Origin: Lederbergia sp. NSJ-179
Lineage (GTDB): Bacteria > Bacillota > Bacilli > Bacillales > Bacillaceae_C
Length of the DNA stretch: 64,000 nt
Direction of reading: 5' to 3'
Assembly: GCF_022867885.1 (NCBI RefSeq)
Contig: NZ_JALIFP010000016.1
Location: 26,126 to 90,125 of the forward strand
The notes under the pieces were generated by a model. That model was not told where the DNA came from. It did not search any database and saw only the letters and a list, made by a program, of their open reading frames with translations. Position 1 is the first letter of the stretch, and each line of letters starts with the position of its first letter. Positions 58,360 to 64,000 of this stretch are shown here, piece after piece. The position numbers and the translations under genes are program-made.

Positions 58360-59253
58360 ATGTTGAAAATTGGATCACACGTATCCATGAGTGGTAAAAA
58401 AATGTTACTTGCGTCAAGTGAAGAAGCTGTTTCCTATGGAGCTAATACGTTCATGATTTATACCGGAGCTCCACAAAATACGAGAAGAAAGAAGATTGAG
58501 GATTTAAATATTGAAGCGGGACAAGCCCATATGAAAGAAAATGGGATTGAGGAATTGATTGTTCATGCTCCCTATATCATCAATATTGGCAATACCGTCA
58601 ATCCGGCAACCTTTGAGCTAGGTGTTAATTTTCTCCGTTCAGAAATAGAAAGAACAGAAGCGATTGGCGCCAAACAAATTGTCTTACATCCAGGAGCTCA
58701 TGTGGGAGAAGGGGCAGAGAAAGGGATCCAAAAGATCATTGAAGGTCTAAATGAGGTATTAACGGCTGACCAGCAGGTGCAAATCGCGCTTGAAACGATG
58801 GCTGGAAAAGGATCAGAATGTGGCCGCTCATTTGATGAATTAGCAAAGATTATTGATGGTGTGCATTTAAATGATAAACTTTCCGTATGTTTTGATACAT
58901 GCCATACACATGATGCAGGATATAATGTTGCGGATGATTTTGATGGCGTGTTAGAAGAGTTTGATCAGATCGTAGGATTAGAGCGGATTAAAGTTCTCCA
59001 TATTAATGATAGCAAGAATGTGCGTGGCGCTCGAAAAGACCGTCATGAAAATATTGGCTTTGGTCATATTGGCTTTGATGCGCTTCATTACATTGTTAAG
59101 CATCCACAATTTGAGCAGATTCCTAAAATTTTGGAAACCCCTTATGTTGGAACAGATAAGAAAAATAAAAAGGCTCCCTATAAGCATGAAATTGACATGA
59201 TCAAAAAGGGCGAATTTAATGAGCATTTGCAAGAACAAATAATCGGGGCATAG
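58360..59253 (+). CDS. nfo: Endonuclease IV (AP endonuclease)
   Basis: A 297-residue zinc TIM-barrel nuclease (yqfS) that cuts abasic DNA, needed for spore DNA repair in Bacillus. Metal ligands sit in [40 protein letters not shown] and LHINDSKN. It lies 19 bases after cshB, so probably co-transcribed, with a terminator behind. Confidence 0.96.
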   Translation: MLKIGSHVSMSGKKMLLASSEEAVSYGANTFMIYTGAPQNTRRKKIEDLNIEAGQAHMKENGIEELIVHAPYIINIGNTVNPATFELGVNFLRSEIERTEAIGAKQIVLHPGAHVGEGAEKGIQKIIEGLNEVLTADQQVQIALETMAGKGSECGRSFDELAKIIDGVHLNDKLSVCFDTCHTHDAGYNVADDFDGVLEEFDQIVGLERIKVLHINDSKNVRGARKDRHENIGFGHIGFDALHYIVKHPQFEQIPKILETPYVGTDKKNKKAPYKHEIDMIKKGEFNEHLQEQIIGA

Positions 59254-59269
59254 TTTTTACGAATAAAAT

Positions 59270-59310
59270 AAAGGGAGACTCCTTCGCAGAGGATATGTCT
59301 CCCTTTTCGT
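59270..59310 (+). terminator. Terminator after nfo
   Basis: A 10-bp stem AAAGGGAGAC (59270-59279) and GTCTCCCTTT (59297-59306), then TCGT. Confidence 0.75.
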
Positions 59311-59463
59311 TATAAGATAAGAAAATACAAAATTTGGCTGGTGCTAGTTCTAGCTTCAGCGCCTATCCCCGAGAGGCTCGCAGGATGCGAGTCCATCGGC
59401 GTTACGATTGTCGTCGCCCCCTTAGCCGTTCTTCCTATTTAAAGGAGCTTGGGCTTTTCTTAT
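59311..59463 (+). repeat. Dispersed hairpin repeat (family B, copy near nfo)
   Basis: It begins AAAATTTGGCTGGTGCTAGT, then the hairpin CTCGCA-GGA-TGCGAG, a family C module (CGGCGTTACGATTGTCGTCGC, then CTTAGCCG) and the end AGGAGCTTGGGCTTTTCTT. It is next to a family A copy. Confidence 0.75.
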
Positions 59464-59617
59464 AAGGAAAGCATAAATTTAGGCTAATGCTGGATCTAGC
59501 TCCAGCGCCTAGCCCCTCGAGGTCAAATAACCCTGAACCTATGAAGGGAAAGGTCACCTTCCTAGGTTCAGGAACATTTGCTTGTCGGGGCTGAACAAGG
59601 CGCTTGTGCTTTTCTTA
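59464..59617 (+). repeat. Structured intergenic repeat, family A copy 4
   Basis: The loops TCGAGGTCAAATAACC and GAACATTTGCTTGTCG are conserved. The inner hairpin is CCTGAACCTATGAAGG / CCTTCCTAGGTTCAGG with one mismatch and a shortened loop. The outer arms AGCGCC/GGCGCT are kept. It ends at yqfT. Confidence 0.85.
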
Positions 59618-59869
59618 TTTTGTAAATTGAATAAATAGTTTATTTAATTCTTTGGCTGTTTTCGGACCTGAAATTTTGGCTACTTCTCGAATGATCTGTG
59701 CCCGAGTCCGGTCATCGAAAATATCTAAGTTTTTTCCTCTTAAATAGGCGGCAACCTTGTCTGCCTCTTCTTTTGAAACATGGAAATTGAATTGCTTTGC
59801 ATATTTCAATAATTCCTCACCCGTAATCAAATTCACCTTATAATTGACCATATTTTTAATCATTTTCAT
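59615..59869 (-). CDS. yqfT: YqfT family (DUF2624) protein
   Basis: An 84-residue protein of unknown function, MKMIKNMVNYKVNLITGEEL followed by KYAKQFNFHVSKEEADKVAA and a C-terminal RAQIIREVAKISGPKTAKEL region, matching B. subtilis YqfT in place (after nfo) but with the gene on the opposite strand. The ATG has GGGGAGTGATAAAGG before it. Coding sequence ends inside the family A repeat. Confidence 0.82.
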   Translation of the reverse strand: MKMIKNMVNYKVNLITGEELLKYAKQFNFHVSKEEADKVAAYLRGKNLDIFDDRTRAQIIREVAKISGPKTAKELNKLFIQFTK

Positions 59870-59970
59870 CCTTTATCACTCCCCAATTAAAAATGTATGC
59901 CTATAAGCAGGCAAACGTTCATAAAAAGGGGAAAGTTGTTCCTGACTTAAGTGGGTCTGGTTAATGAGCC

Positions 59971-60660
59971 GTGCCCAAAAACGCGAGAAAAGTCCAAAGA
60001 GGTCACAGCGAAAGCGTCGGCCGTGCCCGAAAACGCGAGAAAAACCCAAACAGGTCACAGCGAAGGCGTTGGCCGTGCCCGAAATGACGAGAAAAGTCCA
60101 AACAGGTCACAGCGAAAGCGTTGGCCGTGCCCGAAAACGCGAGAAAAGTCCGAACAGGTCACAGCGAAGGCGTTGGCCGTGCCCAAAAACGCGAGAAAAG
60201 TCCGAACAGGTCACAGCGAAGGCGTTGGCCGTGCCCGAAAACGCGAGAAAAACCCAAACAGGTCACAGCGAAGGCGTCGGCCGTGCCCGAAAACATGAGA
60301 AAAACCCAAACAGGTCACAGCGAAGGCGTTGGCCGTGCCCAAAAACACGAGAAAGTCCAAACAGGTCACAGCGAAAGCGTTGGCCGTGCCCAAAAACGCG
60401 AGAAAAGTCCAAACAGGTCACAGCGAAGGCGTTGGCCGTGCCCGAAAACGCGAGAAAAGTCCGAACAGGTCACAGCGAAGGCGTTGGCCGTGCCCAAAAA
60501 CGCGAGAAAAGTCCGAACAGGTCACAGCGAAAGCGTCGGCCGTGCCCGAAAACGCGAGAAAAATCCAAACAGGTCACAGCGAAAGCGTTGGCCGTGCCCG
60601 AAAACGCGAGAAAAGTCCAAACAGGTCACAGCGAAAGCGTCGGCCGTGCCCGAAATAACG
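59971..60660. repeat. 52-bp tandem repeat array, 13 full units plus a partial
   Basis: Unit starts (GTGCCC): 59971, 60023, 60075, 60127, 60179, 60231, 60283, 60335, 60386, 60438, 60490, 60542, 60594, and a 15-base partial at 60646. All are 52 bp except 60335 (51). The unit reads about GTGCCCGAAAACGCGAGAAA, AGTCCGAACAGGTCACAGCG, AAGGCGTTGGCC, near 60% GC by hand count. Variable sites are few: A/G after GCCC, GTCC/ACCC/ATCC, AAA/AAG and T/C before GGCC. Open frames cross it but are an artefact (see rejected). Confidence 0.97.
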
Positions 60661-60730
60661 GGGTAACTAAGAATCAGTCCCAAGGAGCTTTCAGATCACG
60701 GAAAGGTCGCAAAAGGATCCTCGCTTCTTA

Positions 60731-60759
60731 TTTACAAAGGAGATAAGATGGTGTATAAT
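60731..60759 (+). promoter_or_regulatory. SigA promoter of the zinc-type ABC operon
   Basis: TTTACA (60731-60736), a 17-base spacer, TATAAT (60754-60759). It lies 50 bases before the ATPase gene. Confidence 0.85.
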
Positions 60760-60771
60760 TCGTATGTATTA

Positions 60772-60784
60772 AATCGGAACGATT
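60772..60784 (+). promoter_or_regulatory. Possible Zur operator
   Basis: Inverted repeat AATCG-GAA-CGATT, 12 bases after the -10, where a repressor would block transcription. The arms resemble the AATCG half of Bacillus Zur boxes, but the known box spaces its arms wider. Autoregulation by the zur gene at the end of this operon makes it plausible. Confidence 0.45.
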
Positions 60785-60808
60785 CTTATTGGAAAAGGAT
60801 GTTCAATA

Positions 60809-61591
60809 ATGTGTGAAAAGATGATTGAGATAAAAGATGTAAGTTTTCGCTATGAACGGGAACTGGTGCTGGAACATATTAATCTATCTATTCAAAAAGG
60901 GGCTTTTTTAGGGTTGGTTGGCCCAAATGGATCAGGGAAATCAACCTTGTTGAAATTAATGCTTGGATTATTAAAACCGCAAGCAGGGGAAATACGTCTG
61001 TTTGGAGAATCATTATCCAAATTTAAAGATTGGAATCGAATCGGTTTTGTCTCCCAGAAAGCCAACTCATTTAACAGTGGTTTTCCAGCTACTGTATTTG
61101 AAGTGGTTGCAAGTGGATTAACAGGGAAACTAGGATTATTTCGTTTTTTAAATGATCAGCATAAACAAATGATTATGAAGACGATCGATGCTGTTGGGAT
61201 GGGAAAATTTGTACACAGAAATATTGGTGATTTATCAGGGGGACAGCAGCAACGTGTTTTTATTGCTCGAGCCATTGTCTCAAAACCTGATATTCTTATT
61301 CTTGATGAACCAACAGTTGGGGTGGATGAGAAAAACGTTCGTTCGTTTTATGATATGTTAGTACAATTAAATCTAGAACAAGGGATTACCTTGATTTTAG
61401 TCACTCATGATATCGGGACCATGACGAATAAAGTCACTCATGTTGCCTGTTTAAATAAAACGCTGCATTTCCATGGGGATGTGAGCGATTTCGAAAAATT
61501 TAACGCAGATGATTTGTCAGCGATCTATCAGCATGATGTCCATCTATTATCTCATGACCATTCTAATGAGCAAGAGGGTGTGATCGTTTGA
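60809..61591 (+). CDS. znuC: Zinc-type ABC transporter, ATP-binding protein
   Basis: A 260-residue ATPase with Walker A GPNGSGKST near residue 40, signature LSGGQQQR, Walker B ILILDEPT and the H-loop in VTHDIG. It resembles ATPases of the metal (zinc/manganese) ABC family; co-location with a Fur-type regulator points to zinc. It overlaps the permease by 4 bases. ATG 60809 has AAGGATG in front, a modest ribosome site. Confidence 0.9.
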   Translation: MCEKMIEIKDVSFRYERELVLEHINLSIQKGAFLGLVGPNGSGKSTLLKLMLGLLKPQAGEIRLFGESLSKFKDWNRIGFVSQKANSFNSGFPATVFEVVASGLTGKLGLFRFLNDQHKQMIMKTIDAVGMGKFVHRNIGDLSGGQQQRVFIARAIVSKPDILILDEPTVGVDEKNVRSFYDMLVQLNLEQGITLILVTHDIGTMTNKVTHVACLNKTLHFHGDVSDFEKFNADDLSAIYQHDVHLLSHDHSNEQEGVIV

Positions 61592-62454
61592 TTGAGGCGA
61601 TATTTCATTATGAATTTTTGCGAAATACGTTGATAACAGGTCTTTTAATTGGTTTAATTGCCCCTCTATTAGGTACTTTTATTGTCGTAAGAAGACTATC
61701 GTTAATTGCAGATGCATTAAGTCATGTCACATTAGCAGGAATCGCCACAAGCTTATTTTTTAGTAAACAATGGAGCGCTTTTGCAGGACTGAACCCCTTA
61801 TATTTTGGATTAGGTTTTTCTGTACTCGGATCTCTTTTGATTGAACGACTTCGCTTGGTTTATAAGCATTATCAGGAGCTGGCTATCCCGATCATAATGT
61901 CAGGCGGAATTGGGGTCAGTGTCATTTTCATTTCGCTGGCGGATGGGTTTAACACAGACTTATTTAGTTATTTATTTGGAAGTGTCAGTGCAGTTTCAAG
62001 AACGGATTTATATCTTATTTTAGCCATTACGATTTTTGTAGGTGCCCTAATTATTTTTCTTTATAAAGAATTATTTCTCTTATCGTTTGATGAAGAGCAT
62101 GCGAAAGTATCGGGGATTCCTGCTAGAGTGATACATTTTCTGTTTATGCTAATGACGGCTCTTGTGATTGCTGCCTCGATGCGGATTGTTGGCATTTTAC
62201 TTGTTTCGGCGTTGATGACTTTACCTGTCGCGGCAAGTATGCGGATTGCAAGAGGATTTAAGCAAACGATTGGGTTATCCATCCTTCTTGGCGAGATTTC
62301 CGTTATTGGAGGATTGATTAGTGCGTACTATCTTGATTTAGCCCCTGGTGGAACAATCGTTGTTTTGTCGATTTTCATTCTACTTTTTGTCATTCTATTT
62401 AAACGCATGCGTGCAAAAGGTATAATAGGGAAGCAGAGAGGTGAAAGTCAATGA
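61588..62454 (+). CDS. znuB: Zinc-type ABC transporter, permease
   Basis: A 288-residue membrane protein of the ABC-3 family with about eight helices, the VVRRLSLIADALSHVTLAG motif and ALMTLPVAASMRIAR near residue 210. The start is TTG 61588, overlapping znuC. It forms the channel with the ATPase. No solute-binding protein gene lies in the operon. Confidence 0.9.
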   Translation: MIEAIFHYEFLRNTLITGLLIGLIAPLLGTFIVVRRLSLIADALSHVTLAGIATSLFFSKQWSAFAGLNPLYFGLGFSVLGSLLIERLRLVYKHYQELAIPIIMSGGIGVSVIFISLADGFNTDLFSYLFGSVSAVSRTDLYLILAITIFVGALIIFLYKELFLLSFDEEHAKVSGIPARVIHFLFMLMTALVIAASMRIVGILLVSALMTLPVAASMRIARGFKQTIGLSILLGEISVIGGLISAYYLDLAPGGTIVVLSIFILLFVILFKRMRAKGIIGKQRGESQ

Positions 62455-62861
62455 ATGTTTCGGAAGCTATTCAAATTATTAAAGATGAAGGGTACAAGGT
62501 AACGGACAAACGAGAACAAATGCTTAGCATATTTGCCAATCGGAATAAATATTTAACCGCAAGGGATGTGCTCTCCCATATGCATCCGGATTTTCCGGGC
62601 TTAAGTTTTGACACAATTTATCGAAATCTTTCCTTGTTTCATCAATTGGGCATTTTGGAATCAACGGATTTAAATGGGGAAAAGCATTTCCGCTTTACTT
62701 GTGCCGTGCATGATCATCATCATCATTTTATTTGTATGAAGTGTGGAAGGACAGAAGCGATTGAAGCCTGCCCGATGAAATTTGTCACGCCTGATTTAAA
62801 AGGATTTGAAGTAGAAGACCATAAATTTGAAATTTATGGAAAATGCCCGAATTGTGTGTGA
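62451..62861 (+). CDS. zur: Fur-family regulator, probable zinc uptake repressor
   Basis: A 136-residue Fur-family protein: an N-terminal winged helix (TVYRNL-like FDTIYRNLSLF) and a C-terminal metal domain with HDHHHHFICMKCG and CPNC, the structural zinc Cys4 pairs, and E/H sites in ETAE-like segments. Its position after znuCB and synteny with B. subtilis zur support Zur rather than Fur or PerR. It overlaps znuB by 4 bases (ATGA). Confidence 0.88.
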   Translation: MNVSEAIQIIKDEGYKVTDKREQMLSIFANRNKYLTARDVLSHMHPDFPGLSFDTIYRNLSLFHQLGILESTDLNGEKHFRFTCAVHDHHHHFICMKCGRTEAIEACPMKFVTPDLKGFEVEDHKFEIYGKCPNCV

Positions 62862-62889
62862 TAAGAGAAACCACACGGAAAACTCCCAC

Positions 62890-63062
62890 TTCAAAAATTC
62901 GAGGAGAAATAAGAATTGTAAGTGGAGAATCAACTGAAAGTCAAATCCCCGACGTGCACTCCTATAGGATGCAGGTCACAAAGGCGTCGCAACAGGATGT
63001 TGCGACCTTCTTTTGATCCCCTTCAATCAGTGGGGATTGGACAAACCCCCACTGATTATAAC
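62890..63062 (+). repeat. Long form of dispersed hairpin repeat (family C, copy 8)
   Basis: Inverse match to the element at 1052-1240. CTCCCACTT pairs with AAGTGGAG, followed by conserved AATCAACTGAAAGTC, the double hairpin with AAAGGCGTCGCAACAGGATG and TTGCGACC, and CAATCAGTGGGG / CCCCCACTGATT at the end. It fills the gap after zur; the last arm may serve as a terminator. Nothing else is seen between 63063 and 63348. Confidence 0.75.
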
Positions 63063-63348
63063 GAATAATATTGTAATAAATGATAAATCGTAATAAATTT
63101 CTGAACTATTCAACTATTAGGTTGACTTTTTTTTTTCTTTTTTCATATAATGATTATACAGCTTGATTAAACATTTAATGGAAGTAAGCTTTTTGCCCCT
63201 AGTTTAACTGACAGAAATAACGTCAATGGATGTTGGAAAAAGTCGTATTTGTGATTTTGTTATTGGGGGAGGTGATTTGTTAAGTCTAATGTATTTGCAT
63301 CGTGGATTGAACAAAATTGTAAAAAACAATTTAAATGGGGGTATTTCC

Positions 63349-63873
63349 ATGGCAAGAAAATTTATAACAAGTCTTACAGTCTTGCTGGTATTGCTTATGG
63401 TAAGTAGTGGAACAATTTATGCTGCAACATACCTTGGTTATGGATGGCCGTCCAAAACAATTCCTATTAAAACTTACAGTTATAATGATAGATGGCAAAT
63501 TCCGATGAATGCAGCAGTTTCCAGCTGGAATAATGCCGGTGCAAAAATAAAGTTTAATAAGAGTAGCAGTTCTTCTAATACGATAACGGCTGCACAGTAT
63601 AGTTACACTGATTATGGAAGAAATTATGCTACCTACTCAGGGAAAAATTTGAAAAGTTTTCGGATTGAATTAAACTCAAGAACGATTTCGGCTGATGCAA
63701 AGAATTTTTTGAATTTTGTACAAAGTACTTTTGTGCACGAGTTGGGACATTCTATCTGGCTAGCCGATAATCCTAGTACCTCTAGCGCATCCATCATGAA
63801 GCATTCAAGGAATCGAAATACGATGATAAAACCGCAAACTTTTGATATCAATAATGTGAAAGCAAAATACTAA
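63349..63873 (+). CDS. Secreted matrixin-like metalloprotease
   Basis: A 174-residue protein with a signal peptide (MARKFITSLTVLLVLLMVSS, cleavage probably after YAA) and a zinc site FVHELGHSIWLADNP: the HExxH pair, with the third ligand probably D in LAD rather than the usual His. The later SIMKHSR may be a Met-turn. The GxxH glycine is replaced by W. Matrixin-like secreted peptidases of Bacillus share this pattern. ATG 63349 follows GGGGGT; the frame opens at 63226. Confidence 0.75.
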   Translation: MARKFITSLTVLLVLLMVSSGTIYAATYLGYGWPSKTIPIKTYSYNDRWQIPMNAAVSSWNNAGAKIKFNKSSSSSNTITAAQYSYTDYGRNYATYSGKNLKSFRIELNSRTISADAKNFLNFVQSTFVHELGHSIWLADNPSTSSASIMKHSRNRNTMIKPQTFDINNVKAKY

Positions 63874-63925
63874 TTTCATAAGGTAGTGTCAAAAATTCTA
63901 TGAAAACAAAAGCCCAAAAGTAGCT

Positions 63926-64000
63926 CTAAGATCTAAATGTGGTGGTAAGCTGCCGCAATCGCTCTTGACAAACACGCCAATGGTTTGAATTCAGACTAAC
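63926..64000 (-). other. Open frame at the right edge, unassigned
   Basis: Twenty-four codons are open to the edge on the minus strand, ending NHWRVCQERLRQLTTTFRS. It may be the end of a transposase because AGTGTCAAAAATTCTATG beside it (about 63885) looks like an insertion-sequence end, but too little is visible to say. Confidence 0.2.

Noticed and set aside
59971..60660. CRISPR array
   Set aside because: The whole unit repeats without unique spacers, and no cas gene is in the window.
59951..60746. Several long plus-strand frames (115-260 codons) across the tandem array
   Set aside because: The 52-bp unit moves the frame each repeat, so all three plus-strand frames stay open and cycle through the same three peptides. 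There is no ribosome site, and the Arg/Lys-rich product resembles no protein.

Overview
The window is a chromosomal segment of a low-GC, endospore-forming Firmicute of the family Bacillaceae. It carries sporulation and germination genes (sda, gpr, yqfC, yqfD), the com late-competence genes, the hrcA-grpE-dnaK-dnaJ cluster with a CIRCE operator, a glycine T-box and the yqxD-dnaG-sigA operon. Gene order follows the Bacillus subtilis yqeG-to-zur region closely. The species cannot be named from sequence alone; my loose guess is a moderately thermophilic relative such as Caldibacillus.

Layout. (1) 1-1.0 kb: phospholipid genes pssA (partial) and psd, divergent. (2) 1.3-6.9 kb: sda with DnaA boxes, then yqeG-yqeH-aroE-yhbY-nadD-yqeK-rsfS-yqeM, tightly overlapping. 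(3) 7.0-13.3 kb: comER divergent from comEA-comEB-comEC, then yqzM and holA. (4) 13.5-26.8 kb: rpsT, gpr, yqxA, lepA, hemW, heat-shock genes, prmA, rsmE, mtaB. (5) 26.9-31.6 kb: deoC, yqeW and an accessory patch with two secreted proteins, an IS1182-type remnant, a small membrane protein, a transposase fragment and a repeat. (6) 31.7-43.7 kb: rpsU-yqeY, the SigW-type yqeZ-floA-yqfB unit, yqfC-yqfD-phoH-pgpH-ybeY-dgkA, cdd-era-yqzL-recO. (7) 43.7-54.7 kb: T-box-glyQ-glyS, yqfL, yqxD-dnaG-sigA, a membrane protein, cccA, trmK-yqfO. (8) 54.7-64 kb: ispH, yqfQ, cshB, nfo, yqfT, a 52-bp tandem repeat array, a zinc-type ABC transporter with its Fur-family regulator, and a secreted metalloprotease.

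The genes are almost all housekeeping. The surprises lie between them. A 13-copy 52-bp minisatellite sits before the zinc operon, and a single diverged relative that forms a 12-bp-arm hairpin lies 53 kb away beside comER. At least two families of dispersed intergenic repeats keep their paired stems by compensatory changes, which points to structured RNA. Other oddities are the absence of spoIIP and ccpN from their usual slots, a yqxD frame with only ATT or ATA as possible start, and an ABC-permease-Zur operon without a substrate-binding protein.
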